64,000 bases of DNA from Kitasatospora viridis. Lineage in GTDB: Bacteria > Actinomycetota > Actinomycetes > Streptomycetales > Streptomycetaceae. Below, piece by piece: positions 1 to 8,105 of the stretch (the stretch's first letter is position 1; every line of letters begins with the position of its first letter). The notes under the pieces were generated by a model. That model did no database searches and was not told where the DNA came from. It saw only the letters and a program-made list of their open reading frames with translations. The DNA lies in assembly GCF_007829815.1 (NCBI RefSeq), contig NZ_VIWT01000001.1:620001-684000 (forward strand), given 5' to 3'. The translations under genes were made by a program, and so were the position numbers.

Positions 1-592
1 CCAGCTCGGGCCCCGACCCCTCCGGCGAGTCGGTGAAGACCGGCCCGGTGAGGGTGAAGGACCAGGCGGTCAGCAGCACCGAGCGGGCCAGCAGCGCCGG
101 GTCCCCGGCGCGCACCGAGCCCTGCGCGATGCCGAGCCGCAGCGCGGCCTCCAGCATCTCCAGCTGGTGGTTGGTGTTGCTGCCGCGCCGGGTGAGCAGG
201 TACGGCGTCAGGAAGTCGGGGTCCAGCTCGACGATCCGGCGCAGCAGCGGGTGCACCCGGATCAGCCGGACCAGCCGCACCACCCCGTCCACCAGCTCGG
301 CCCGGCCGACCGGCTCGTCCGCGGCCGGCATCGCGGCCAGCGTGACGGCCGTCCACTCCCGGGTGGTGAGCGCGCCGATCACCTCGCGCACCCCGCCCCA
401 CCGCCGGTAGAGGGTGGCCCGGGAGACGCCGGCCTGCCGGGCGATGTCGGCCATGGTGAGCCGCTGCATGCCGATGGTCAGCAGCAGCTGGTAGGCCGCG
501 TCGAGGATCTGTTCCTCGGGGATGGCGTTGGCCGCCTTGAGCTCGCTCCGGGGGCCCGTGCTGACCTGGTTGTTGATTCGCTGCGACACCAC
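1..592 (-). CDS. TetR/AcrR family transcriptional regulator (3' end outside window)
   Basis: Reading leftward, the N-terminal region holds a TetR helix-turn-helix (helix segments around ILDAAYQLLL, MADIARQAGVSRATLYRRWG at about residues 26-66), followed by the start of an alpha-helical ligand domain that runs off the window edge. Start is GTG at 592 (a second GTG follows at 589). It is divergent from the flavoprotein and lipid-kinase genes to its right with a gap of about 50 bp, so it probably represses them. The same three-gene order (TetR, AGPS-like flavoprotein, diacylglycerol kinase) is known at Rv2250c-Rv2252 of Mycobacterium tuberculosis, which supports a functional link. The ligand is unknown. 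Confidence 0.88.
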   Translation of the reverse strand, partial: MVSQRINNQVSTGPRSELKAANAIPEEQILDAAYQLLLTIGMQRLTMADIARQAGVSRATLYRRWGGVREVIGALTTREWTAVTLAAMPAADEPVGRAELVDGVVRLVRLIRVHPLLRRIVELDPDFLTPYLLTRRGSNTNHQLEMLEAALRLGIAQGSVRAGDPALLARSVLLTAWSFTLTGPVFTDSPEGSGPEL

Positions 593-644
593 ATGTAGAA
601 GTGTATCAGCGACCCTTCGCACCACCCCGGCCCCGAGGACCCCG

Positions 645-2249
645 ATGACCGAGTCAGACCTGCCCGTGACGGACTTCCACCCCTACCGCTGGGGCGACCC
701 CGCGCGCCGCACCACGCTGCCGGCCGCCGCCAAGGAGACGCTGGCCGCCTTCGGCGTCCGCACCCCGGAGCACGAGCCCGTCGACCTGGCCGGCCTGACC
801 CTGCCCGAGCCCGGCTTCGACCTCGCCCCGCTGGCCGCCGTGGTCGGCGCCGAGCACCTGAGCGCCGCGGCGGCCGACCGGATCGCCCACACCCGCGGCT
901 GGTCCACCCCCGACCTGCTCAAGCTGCGGGCCGGCGACCTGACCGACGCGCCGGACGCCGTGGCCTGCCCGGGCAGCCACCAGGAGGTGGTCGACCTGCT
1001 GGCCGCCTGCGAGCGGTTGGCGGTCGCCGTGGTGCCCTACTCCGGCGGCACCTCGGTGGTCGGCGGGCTGGCCCCGGACCGCGCCGGCTTCGCCGGCCTG
1101 CTGGCCCTGGACCTGCGCCGGCTGGACGCGCTGATCGCCCTGGACACCGTCTCCCGCACCGCCACCCTGGGCGCCGGGATGCGCGGCGTCGAGGCCGAAC
1201 GCCTGCTCCGCGAGCAGGGCCTGACGCTCGGCCACTTCCCGCAGTCGTACGAGGGCGCGAGCATCGGCGGCTACGCGGCGGCCCGCTCGGCCGGCCAGTC
1301 CTCGGCCGGCTACGGCCGGTTCGACGACATGGTGGTCGGCCTGGAGCTGGCCACCCCGCGCGGCACCGTCTCGCTGGGCAGCGCCCCCAAGTCGGCCGCC
1401 GGCCCGGACCTGCGCCAGCTGGTGCTCGGCTCCGAGGGCGTCCTGGGCGTGATCACCGCCGTCACCGTCCGGGTCCGCCGGGCGCCGGACACCCGGGTCT
1501 TCGAGGCCTGGCGGTTCGAGGACTTCGAGGCGGGCGCCGCCGCGCTGCGCGGCCTGGCCCAGGACGGCCCGCTGCCGACCGTGCTGCGGCTGTCCGACGA
1601 GGCCGAGACCTCGGTCAACCTGGCCGACCCGGCCGCCATGTTCGCCGGCGGCCCCGGCGGCTGCCTGGCCGTCACCGGCTACGAGGGCACGGCCGCCGAG
1701 GTCGCCGCCCGCCGGGCCGGCGCCACCGAGCTGCTCACCGCGGCCGGCGGTCAGCCGCTCGGCGAGGAGCCCGGCGAGTCCTGGCGGCACGGCCGCTTCA
1801 AGGCCCCCTACCTGCGCGACCCGCTGCTGGACGAGGGCGTGCTGATCGAGACCCTGGAGACGGTGACCTTCTGGTCCGGCCTGCACGAGCTGCGCGCCGC
1901 CGTCGTCAAGGCGCTCACCGACGCGCTCACCGCCCAGGGCACCCCGCCGCTGGTGCTCTGCCACATCTCGCACGTCTACGAGACCGGCGCCTCGCTCTAC
2001 TTCACCGTCGCCTGCGCGCAGACCGACGACCCGGTGGCCCAGTGGCAGCAGGCCAAGCAGGCCGCCAACGAGGCGATCCGCTCCTGCGGCGCGGCGATCA
2101 CCCACCACCACGGCGTGGGCACCGACCACCGCGCGCCCTACGCCGAGGAGGTCGGCCCGCTGGCGATCGAGGCGCTGCGCGCCGTGAAGCAGGTGCTCGA
2201 CCCGGCCGGCATCCTCAACCCGGGGGTCTTGTTCGAGAGCGGCCGCTGA
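645..2249 (+). CDS. FAD-binding oxidase, alkyldihydroxyacetonephosphate synthase-like
   Basis: About 534 residues. A PCMH-type FAD-binding domain is centred on the VVPYSGGTSVVGG stretch (about residues 125-140), followed by the HFPQSYEGASIGG segment and a C-terminal FAD-oxidase domain with the THHHGVG motif and a DPAGILNPGVLF tail. The HHHGVG and SHVYETGASLYF segments match the catalytic regions of alkyl-DHAP synthase (AGPS), which swaps an acyl for an alkyl chain in ether-lipid synthesis. ATG at 645 is chosen because the homologous region begins just after it; an in-frame upstream ATG at 522 would overlap the divergent TetR gene. The adjacent lipid kinase starts 1 bp after the stop. True substrate is not proven; a D-lactate or glycolate oxidase role is the alternative. 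Confidence 0.87.
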   Translation: MTESDLPVTDFHPYRWGDPARRTTLPAAAKETLAAFGVRTPEHEPVDLAGLTLPEPGFDLAPLAAVVGAEHLSAAAADRIAHTRGWSTPDLLKLRAGDLTDAPDAVACPGSHQEVVDLLAACERLAVAVVPYSGGTSVVGGLAPDRAGFAGLLALDLRRLDALIALDTVSRTATLGAGMRGVEAERLLREQGLTLGHFPQSYEGASIGGYAAARSAGQSSAGYGRFDDMVVGLELATPRGTVSLGSAPKSAAGPDLRQLVLGSEGVLGVITAVTVRVRRAPDTRVFEAWRFEDFEAGAAALRGLAQDGPLPTVLRLSDEAETSVNLADPAAMFAGGPGGCLAVTGYEGTAAEVAARRAGATELLTAAGGQPLGEEPGESWRHGRFKAPYLRDPLLDEGVLIETLETVTFWSGLHELRAAVVKALTDALTAQGTPPLVLCHISHVYETGASLYFTVACAQTDDPVAQWQQAKQAANEAIRSCGAAITHHHGVGTDHRAPYAEEVGPLAIEALRAVKQVLDPAGILNPGVLFESGR

Positions 2250-2250
2250 C

Positions 2251-3117
2251 ATGACGGCGTTCACCGCGATCGTGAACCCGATCTCGGGCGGCGGGCACGC
2301 CGCCGCCCGCTGGGAGCCGGTCGCCGCGCTGCTGTGCGCGGCCGGCGCCACCGTGCGGACCGAACCGACCCGCAGCCGGGAGCACGCGGTGCGGGCCGCC
2401 ACCGAGGCGGCCGCCCGCGGCGAGGTGGTGGTCGCGGTCGGCGGCGACGGCCTGGTGCGGGACGTGGCCGAGGGCGCGGTGCGGGGCGAGGGCACGATGG
2501 CCCTGGTACCGGCCGGGCGGGGCAACGACCTGGCCCGGGCGCTCGACCTGCCCTCCGACACCGCGGCGCTGGCCCGGCTGCTGCTCTCCGGCCGCACCCG
2601 GCGGATCGACGTGCTGGAGGTCAACGGGGTGATCGCGCCGGGCAACGTCTACATCGGCGTGGACTCGGTGGCCACCCAGCTGATCAACGACGCCCGCGCC
2701 CTGCCGGCGCTGCTCGCCTACCGGCTGGCACCGGTGCGCGCGGTGCTCGGCTGGCAGCCGGTCGACTACACGCTGACCGTCGACGGCGAGCGGCAGCGGC
2801 TGCGCGGCCACACCGTGGTGGTGGCCAACTCCGGCGCCTACGGCCACGGGCTGCGGATCGTGCCGCAGGCCGTGCTGGACGACGGGCTGGCGCACCTGAT
2901 GACGGTCGGCGACGGCCCGCGCAGCCAGGTGGTCTCCTTCCTGCTGGACGCCAAGCGCGGCACCCACACCCGCCGGCCCGAGGTGGCGGTGCGCACCGCC
3001 CGCGAGGTGGTGGTGGACGCCGACCGCCCCGTGCCGGTCTGCGCCGACGGCGACGAGGTCACCACCCTGCCGGCCACCATCCGGGTGCTGCCGGGGGCGC
3101 TGCGGATCGCGGCCTGA
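2251..3117 (+). CDS. Diacylglycerol kinase-family lipid kinase (YegS/BmrU type)
   Basis: 288 residues with the DAGK catalytic fold: IVNPISGGG near the N-terminus (nucleotide-binding loop), the VVVAVGGDGLVRDVAEG glycine-rich motif (about residues 60-77), and PAGRGNDLARAL (about 88-100). The family phosphorylates diacylglycerol or related lipids at the cytoplasmic membrane face. The gene begins one base after the stop of the flavoprotein gene, so the two are certainly co-transcribed and probably translationally coupled. Together they suggest a small lipid (possibly ether-lipid) module under the divergent TetR regulator. The stop codon lies in the palindrome TGACG-TCC-CGTCA. Confidence 0.9.
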   Translation: MTAFTAIVNPISGGGHAAARWEPVAALLCAAGATVRTEPTRSREHAVRAATEAAARGEVVVAVGGDGLVRDVAEGAVRGEGTMALVPAGRGNDLARALDLPSDTAALARLLLSGRTRRIDVLEVNGVIAPGNVYIGVDSVATQLINDARALPALLAYRLAPVRAVLGWQPVDYTLTVDGERQRLRGHTVVVANSGAYGHGLRIVPQAVLDDGLAHLMTVGDGPRSQVVSFLLDAKRGTHTRRPEVAVRTAREVVVDADRPVPVCADGDEVTTLPATIRVLPGALRIAA

Positions 3118-3214
3118 CGTCCCGTCACCCCATCGGCGCAGCCCGGGGTGCGCGGTGGTCCCCTCGCCCACCAGGGTCGAGGGGACCGGTCGCCGCGCCC
3201 CCAGGAGTCGTGCC

Positions 3215-4489
3215 ATGCCCCCGCAGACCCCGTCCCGCGTGCTGCTCGCCCTGGTGGTGCCGGCGGTGCTGGTCGGGATCGGCTCCGCGCTGGTGCTGCT
3301 CGGGCTGAGCGCGCTGGCCGGGCGGCTGGACCACCTGTGGTGGCACTACCTGCCCGCGCACGGCGGGTTCGCCCCGTTCAGCCGGTGGTGGATCGTCGTG
3401 GTGCTGGCGGCGACCGGGCTGCTGGTCGGGCTGACGGTCCGTCTGGTGCCCGGGCACGCCGGCCCGGACCCGGCCACCGTCGAGCTCGGCGGGGCGCCCC
3501 AGCCGCTCGGGGTACTGCCCGGGGTCGCGGTGGCGGCGGTGCTGGCGCTGGGCGGCGGGGTGAGCCTGGGCCCGGAGAACCCGATCACCATGGTCAACAT
3601 CGGCTGGGCCTACTGGCTCGGCCGCAAGGCCCTGCCGGCCACCGGGGCCGGGCTGTGGACCGGACTCGCGGTGGCCGGCACGATCGGCGCGCTCTTCGGC
3701 AGCCCGGTGGCCGCCGCGCTGATCCTCTCCGAGCTGCCGGCCGGCCGCGGCCAGCCGGCGGCGCTCTGGGACCGGCTGTTCGCCCCGCTGGTCGCCGCCA
3801 CCGCCGGGGCGATCACCACCCTGGTGATCGCCGGGAACGACTTCGTGATCGACCTGCCGAAGTTCCCCGGCGGCCGGATGGTCGACGTCGGCTGGGCGCT
3901 CGCCCTCGGCGCGGTCTCGGCACTGCTCGGGCTGGTGGTGGTCTACGCCTTCGCCCCGCTGCACGCGCTCTTCGCCCGGGTGCCCGGCGGGCCGGTGCTC
4001 CCGCTGCTGCTGGGCGGGCTGCTGCTCGGCGGGCTCGGCGCGCTGGGCGGCGAACTGACCATGTTCAAGGGGCTGGACCAGGTCAAGGAGCTGGCCACCA
4101 GCTTCTCCTCGCACAGCGCCTGGGCACTGCTCGGGATGTGCCTGGTGAAGCTGGCGGCCCTGCTGGTGGCCGGCACCTGCGGCTTCCGCGGCGGGCGGAT
4201 CTTCCCCGCGGTCTTCGCCGGGGTGGCGCTGGGCTGCGCGGCGCACGGGGCGGTCGACGACATCCCGGTGGCGCTCGCGGTGGCCTGCTCGATCCTGGGC
4301 GTCCTGCTGGCCGTCACCCGGCAGGGCTGGCTGAGCCTGTTCACCGCCGCCGCGATGGTGCAGGACACCCGGCTGATCTCCTTCCTCTGCGTGGCCGCGC
4401 TGCCGGCCTGGCTGATCGTCACCGGGCGGACCGAGATGGAGCTGCCCGCGGCCGGGCCCGCCGTCGAGGCCGCCGTCAGCGGGGGCTGA
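3215..4489 (+). CDS. ClC-family chloride channel/antiporter protein
   Basis: 424 residues, strongly hydrophobic with about ten membrane segments. ClC signatures can be seen in degenerate form: SLGPENPIT in place of the usual GREGP (the glutamate is kept) and CGFRGGRIFPAVF corresponding to the GxFxP selectivity motif. ATG at 3215 has AGGAG seven bases upstream, better than the in-frame upstream start at 3155. Bacterial ClC proteins move chloride (often in exchange for protons); in this divergent actinobacterial subgroup the ion is not established. The 3' end overlaps the convergent ABM gene by 14 bp, and the two stop codons lie in the two arms of one short hairpin. Confidence 0.85.
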   Translation: MPPQTPSRVLLALVVPAVLVGIGSALVLLGLSALAGRLDHLWWHYLPAHGGFAPFSRWWIVVVLAATGLLVGLTVRLVPGHAGPDPATVELGGAPQPLGVLPGVAVAAVLALGGGVSLGPENPITMVNIGWAYWLGRKALPATGAGLWTGLAVAGTIGALFGSPVAAALILSELPAGRGQPAALWDRLFAPLVAATAGAITTLVIAGNDFVIDLPKFPGGRMVDVGWALALGAVSALLGLVVVYAFAPLHALFARVPGGPVLPLLLGGLLLGGLGALGGELTMFKGLDQVKELATSFSSHSAWALLGMCLVKLAALLVAGTCGFRGGRIFPAVFAGVALGCAAHGAVDDIPVALAVACSILGVLLAVTRQGWLSLFTAAAMVQDTRLISFLCVAALPAWLIVTGRTEMELPAAGPAVEAAVSGG

Positions 4490-4781
4490 CGGTGCGGTAG
4501 AGGTCGGTGTCGGCGCGCTCGATCAGCGGCTGGACGGCCGCCCGGGCGCCGGCGACCAGGGGGTGGTCGCGGGCGGCCAGGTAGGCCTGCCGGTCGGCCC
4601 AGCGCAGCTGGTTGACCACCCGGGTGCCGTCCTCGCTGCGCAGCAGGGTGACCGAGCGCAGGCCCGGCACGGTGGCGGGGTCGCCGGCCGCGCGGAGCGC
4701 GTCGACCAGCTCCTGCTGCCGCCCGGGGCGCACGGTGAGCACGATGACGACCAACAGGTCTTCGTTCTCGGCGAATTGCAC
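4476..4781 (-). CDS. Antibiotic biosynthesis monooxygenase (ABM)-fold protein
   Basis: 101 residues, a single dimeric alpha-beta ABM domain (VVIVLTVRPGRQQELVDAL at the start, a central beta strand SVTLLRSEDG, then VVNQLRWADRQAYLAARDHP). GTG at 4781 is chosen because it has AGGAG six bases upstream and starts right at the domain. ABM proteins act as small cofactor-free oxygenases or heme-degrading or sensing proteins; none can be assigned here. It is divergent from the AsnC/Lrp regulator 151 bp away, which is a likely regulator of it. Confidence 0.82.
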   Translation of the reverse strand: MQFAENEDLLVVIVLTVRPGRQQELVDALRAAGDPATVPGLRSVTLLRSEDGTRVVNQLRWADRQAYLAARDHPLVAGARAAVQPLIERADTDLYRTVSPR

Positions 4782-4932
4782 GGGAAGCTCCTGGGTTTCG
4801 GGGTGTTGAACGGTGATGCGGCCAGTTCTACGCGGGCGGCGGGCGGGCGGCGTGGCTGGAACGGGACCGGGTGTGGTTCCCTGTCCGCACCAGGGACGCG
4901 GATGGTGGAATCCGACAACCGAGGGGCGCGCG

Positions 4933-5907
4933 ATGGAGCTCGACGACCTGCGGCTGGTCCGCGCACTGCAGCTGGCGCCCCGGGCCGGCTTCGCCCGGCT
5001 CGCCGAGGTGCTGGGGATGCACGAGCGCACCGTCGCCCGGCGCTACCGGCGGCTGCACCGGGCGGGCGTGCTGCGGATCTTCGGCGTGGTCAACCCGCTC
5101 GCCGTCGGGCACCAGCTCTGGCAGGTGCGGGTGCGCTGCCGGCCGGACGCCGCCGAGTCGCTGGCGGCCGGCCTCGCCGCCCGCGACGACGTGGCCTGGG
5201 TGGCGGTCACGGCGGCCGGCGCCGAGGTGCTCTTCGCGATCCGGTCGCACTCGGCGGAGCGCAGCGAGCTGCTGCTCACCCGCGGCCTGCCCCGGTCGGC
5301 CCGGGTGCTGGACATCGGCGCCGGGCTGGTGCTGCACGTCTTCCTCGGGCTGGGCTCCCAGGGCTGGTCGGAGCTGGCCGGACTGCTCACGCCCGCGGAA
5401 GTCGAGCAGCTCGACGTTGCGCGGGGCGAGCCGGAGGAGCTGGCGCCCGAGCCGTACGACCCCGCGATCGTCCGGGTGCTGGCGGCGGACGGGCGCGCCA
5501 CCACCGCCCGGATCGCCGAGGCGGCCGGGATCAGCGAGGGGCGGGCCGCCCGCCGCCTCGCCGCGCTGCTGCGCAGCCGCACCGTGGTGATCGACCTCGA
5601 CCTGGCGCACGGCGCCTTCGGTCTGACGGTGGGTGCGCAGCTCTGCCTGACCGTCGCCCCGGCCCGGCTGCGCGAGGTCGGCGAGGCCCTGGCCGCGCTC
5701 CCCGAGGTCGGGTACGTCGCGGCGCTCTCCGGGCGGGAGAACCTGGTGGCGGCGGTGGCCTGCCGCGACCTGCGCCGGCTCTACGAGTTCACCGTGGACC
5801 GGGTCGGTGCGCTGGACGGCGTGGTCGCGCTGGAGGTGCTGCCGTACGCCCGGGTGGTCAAGCAGTCCGGTGGGCTGCTGGTCGACGGCCGGCTGGTCGA
5901 CGGCTGA
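4933..5907 (+). CDS. AsnC/Lrp-family regulator with duplicated HTH-ligand units
   Basis: 324 residues, about twice the length of a standard Lrp/AsnC protein. The first half has a winged HTH (LDDLRLVRALQLAPRAGFAR... then MHERTVARRYRRLHRAG at about 23-45) and an effector-binding segment; the second half repeats the plan with VRVLAADGRATTARIAEAAG (about residues 180-200) and a second ligand domain ending DGVVALEVLPYARVVKQ. Such double-headed Lrp proteins are typical of actinobacteria and usually respond to an amino acid or small acid. The ABM gene is divergent, the GNAT gene is convergent. Start ATG 4933 fits the HTH; the nearby upstream ATG at 4813 would add non-homologous residues. Confidence 0.9.
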   Translation: MELDDLRLVRALQLAPRAGFARLAEVLGMHERTVARRYRRLHRAGVLRIFGVVNPLAVGHQLWQVRVRCRPDAAESLAAGLAARDDVAWVAVTAAGAEVLFAIRSHSAERSELLLTRGLPRSARVLDIGAGLVLHVFLGLGSQGWSELAGLLTPAEVEQLDVARGEPEELAPEPYDPAIVRVLAADGRATTARIAEAAGISEGRAARRLAALLRSRTVVIDLDLAHGAFGLTVGAQLCLTVAPARLREVGEALAALPEVGYVAALSGRENLVAAVACRDLRRLYEFTVDRVGALDGVVALEVLPYARVVKQSGGLLVDGRLVDG

Positions 5908-5930
5908 CCGATTGACGGCCCGTCGGTCAG
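5904..5930. terminator. Short hairpin between convergent genes
   Basis: An inverted repeat with 8-bp arms CTGACCGA and TCGGTCAG encloses a second small hairpin GACGG-C-CCGTC. It lies in the gap between the Lrp gene stop (5905-5907) and the convergent GNAT gene stop (5927-5929) and contains both stop codons. It lacks a T-run, as is common for actinobacterial terminators. Confidence 0.5.
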
Positions 5931-6463
5931 CTGAGCTGCTTGTAGTAGAAGCTGCCGTCGTGCGGGACCCCCGCCGGGTCGGTCGCGTAGCCGGGCACGG
6001 TGCCGAAGCCGGTCCAGCCCGCCGCCCGGTAGAGCCCTTCGGCGCCGCTGCCCGCCTCGGTGTCCAGCACCAGCAGGGTGATCCCGCGTTCGGCGGCGGC
6101 CGCCTCGGCGGTGGCCAGCAGGCGGGCGGCCAGGCCCTGGCGGCGGGCCGCCGGATGCACCATCAGCTTGACCAGCTCGGCACGGTGACGGCCGTTCGGC
6201 TTGCGGGTGAGCCGCAGGCTCACCGTGCCGGCGCAGCCGCCGGGCCCGGACGCGCGCCACAACAGCAGGTCACCGGCGGCCAGTTCAGCGCGCTGGGTGC
6301 GCCACCAGTCGGCGGCCTCGGCCGGCCCGAACGGCGCGTGGAAGCCGAGCGAGGCCCCGTCGGCGACGGTGGCGGCGAGCAGCTCGGCGAGCCCGGGCAG
6401 GGCCTGCTCGAAGTCCGCGGGGTCGAGCAGGGCGATCGGGGCGACCGGGGCGGGGGCGGTCAC
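5927..6463 (-). CDS. GNAT-family N-acetyltransferase
   Basis: 178 residues. The acetyl-CoA binding motif A is VKLMVHPAARRQGLAARLLATAE (about residues 108-130), followed by the usual LLVLDTEAGSGAEGLYRAAGW segment, in which the late GLYRAAGW helix-strand is characteristic. The tail GYATDPAGVPHDGSFYYKQL is that of small GNATs acting on free small molecules. GTG at 6463 overlaps the stop of the upstream XRE-cupin gene by four bases (GTGA), so the two are translationally coupled. Substrate not identifiable. Confidence 0.9.
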   Translation of the reverse strand: MTAPAPVAPIALLDPADFEQALPGLAELLAATVADGASLGFHAPFGPAEAADWWRTQRAELAAGDLLLWRASGPGGCAGTVSLRLTRKPNGRHRAELVKLMVHPAARRQGLAARLLATAEAAAAERGITLLVLDTEAGSGAEGLYRAAGWTGFGTVPGYATDPAGVPHDGSFYYKQLS

Positions 6464-7041
6464 GGCAGCACCACCAGCACCGCGTAGCGGACCGGATCCG
6501 GCCCCGGGCAGCGGAACCGGGTCGACCCCCAGAGCCGGAACCGCAGGCAGTCCCCGGCGGCCAGGCGGTGGGCGGTGGCGTCCACGGTCAGTTCGAGGAC
6601 GCCCTCCAGCACCCAGACGTGCTGTTCCAGCCCGGGCACCGGCGGGTCCTGGTAGGCGATGTCGGCCCCCGGGCGCAGCTCGCCGTGCACCACCTCGCCG
6701 CGCAGCCCCGGGTGCGGCGGGGAGACGGCGCGCCGGGTGAACCCGGCGTCCGGGTCCCGCCAGACGGCCTGCTCGGCGGCCCGGACCAGCTGCGGCGGCT
6801 CGGCCTCGACCTCGGCCAGCAGCCGGGACATGGTGCGGCCGTGGGCGGCGCAGAGCCGGCCGAGCAGCGCGGCGGTCGGGCTGATCTCGGCGCGCTCCAG
6901 GCGCGAGAGGGTGGAGCGGCTGACCTCGGCCCGGCGGGCCAGCTCGTCCAGCGACCAGCCGCGCTCGGTGCGCAGCGCGGCGAGCCGCTCGGCCAGCCGG
7001 ACGGTGACCGGGTCGGGCTGGTGCTCGATAGGGTCTCCCAT
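6460..7041 (-). CDS. XRE-family regulator with C-terminal cupin domain
   Basis: 193 residues. N-terminal helix-turn-helix at about residues 15-70 (LDELARRAEVSRSTLSRLER), and a cupin beta-barrel at about 105-190 (PGLEQHVWVLEGVLELTVDA, then AAGDCLRFRLWG). This HTH-plus-cupin layout is typical of regulators of small-molecule modification or efflux genes, in which the cupin binds the effector. The coupled downstream gene is a GNAT acetyltransferase, so an autoregulated acetylation unit is likely. Upstream of the start (7035-7060) is a stretch with short inverted elements (ATAT ends around CCTCCCGA) that may be its operator. Confidence 0.9.
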   Translation of the reverse strand: MGDPIEHQPDPVTVRLAERLAALRTERGWSLDELARRAEVSRSTLSRLERAEISPTAALLGRLCAAHGRTMSRLLAEVEAEPPQLVRAAEQAVWRDPDAGFTRRAVSPPHPGLRGEVVHGELRPGADIAYQDPPVPGLEQHVWVLEGVLELTVDATAHRLAAGDCLRFRLWGSTRFRCPGPDPVRYAVLVVLP

Positions 7042-7143
7042 ATTCGGGAGGATATCCCAGATCCGAACGAACCCCAGCCCGGTGCCCCCGGACCGCGGAC
7101 CACCACCTCATCCCAGGGGTCCCTCCCGTCGCGGCCGGGGAGC

Positions 7144-7149
7144 TAGGGT
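7144..7149 (+). promoter_or_regulatory. Candidate -10 box TAGGGT of the thioesterase gene
   Basis: TAGGGT matches the streptomycete -10 consensus TAgRRT and lies about 45 bp before the ATG at 7195; no convincing -35 box is visible. Confidence 0.3.
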
Positions 7150-7194
7150 CTGTGCCACAGCACGCGGGACCAATCGGCGCGGCGGAGGGGCGAG

Positions 7195-8043
7195 ATGACG
7201 GCGGACCAGCCAAACCAGCCAGACCAGGCAGACCGGGCGGACCGGCTCGGCGTGACGACGGAGGAGTCCTTCTACCGGGACCTCGGCGGCGGCCGGTTCG
7301 AGAGCACCGGTGCCACCGCCGGACCGTGGAACGCCAAGGCGCAGCACGCCGGCCCGCCCTCCGCGCTGCTCGGCCGGGCGCTGGAGCGGCACCAGCCGCG
7401 CCCCGGCATGCGGATCGCCCGGATCACCCTGGAGGTGCCCTACCCGGTACCCGTGGGCGAGCTGGCGGTGGAGGCCCGGACGGTGCGCGGCGGCGCCAGG
7501 ACGGAGCTGCTGGAGGCCGAACTCACCTCCCAGGGCCGCCCGGTGATGCTGGCCCGGGCCTGGCGGGTGGCGGCCAGCCCGGAGGACACCCCCGCGCTGC
7601 GCCCCGAGCCCGGGCCGGCCGCGCTGCCGGCCCCGCACCCGGTGACGGCGGCGCCGGGCACGCTGACCGACGGCTACGTGTCGGCGATGGAGTGGCGGTT
7701 CCAGGAGGGCAGCGCCGGGTTCACCACACCCGGCCCCGGGGCGGCCTGGGTGCGCCAGCGGATCCCGCTGGTCGCGGGTGAGGAGGACACGCCGCTGACC
7801 CGGGCGCTCACCGTCGCGGACAGCAACTGGGCGATCGCCTTCGAGCTGGACCACGTGCGCCGGCTGGTGATCAACACCGACGTCACCCTGGCCCTGCACC
7901 GCGACCCGGTCGGCGAGTGGCTCAGCCTCACCTCCGCCACCGCGGCCAGCCCGGCCGGGTCCGCCATCGCCTCGGGGCGGCTCGACGACCGCTCGGGCGA
8001 CTGCGGGCGGGTGCTGCAGACGCTGCTGGTCGCCGAGCGCTGA
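7195..8043 (+). CDS. TesB-like acyl-CoA thioesterase (double hotdog)
   Basis: 282 residues of the acyl-CoA thioesterase family with two fused hotdog domains. Landmarks are WNAKAQHAGPPSALLGRALE (about residues 45-65), the RITLEVPYPVPVGEL strand, and the second domain ending DVTLALHRDPVGEWLSL. Hydrolysis of acyl-CoA esters in the cytoplasm is the usual role. The first 16 residues are unusual: nucleotides 7203-7238 are four tandem 9-bp units that read DQP-NQP-DQA-DRA, a low-complexity extension ahead of the domain. Start ATG 7195 has a GGAGGGG-like ribosome site. Confidence 0.88.
   Translation: MTADQPNQPDQADRADRLGVTTEESFYRDLGGGRFESTGATAGPWNAKAQHAGPPSALLGRALERHQPRPGMRIARITLEVPYPVPVGELAVEARTVRGGARTELLEAELTSQGRPVMLARAWRVAASPEDTPALRPEPGPAALPAPHPVTAAPGTLTDGYVSAMEWRFQEGSAGFTTPGPGAAWVRQRIPLVAGEEDTPLTRALTVADSNWAIAFELDHVRRLVINTDVTLALHRDPVGEWLSLTSATAASPAGSAIASGRLDDRSGDCGRVLQTLLVAER
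7203..7238 (+). repeat. 9-bp tandem repeat in a gene start (4 units)
   Basis: Units GACCAGCCA, AACCAGCCA, GACCAGGCA, GACCGGGCG follow one another in frame within the N-terminus of the thioesterase gene. A partial fifth unit GACCGG follows. Compare the 9-bp repeats at 8701 and 35759. Confidence 0.85.
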
Positions 8044-8052
8044 GGCGACGCG

Positions 8053-8088
8053 CCGAGCCCCCGGCGGCGGGTGCCGCCGGGGGCTCGG
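8053..8088. terminator. 16-bp hairpin between convergent genes
   Basis: Perfect inverted repeat: left arm 8053-8068, four-base loop GGGT, right arm 8073-8088. It sits 10 bp after the thioesterase stop and 17 bp before the end of the convergent hydrolase gene, so it probably serves as a bidirectional terminator. Confidence 0.85.
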
Positions 8089-8105
8089 GGTCCGGACCGA
8101 CCGGC

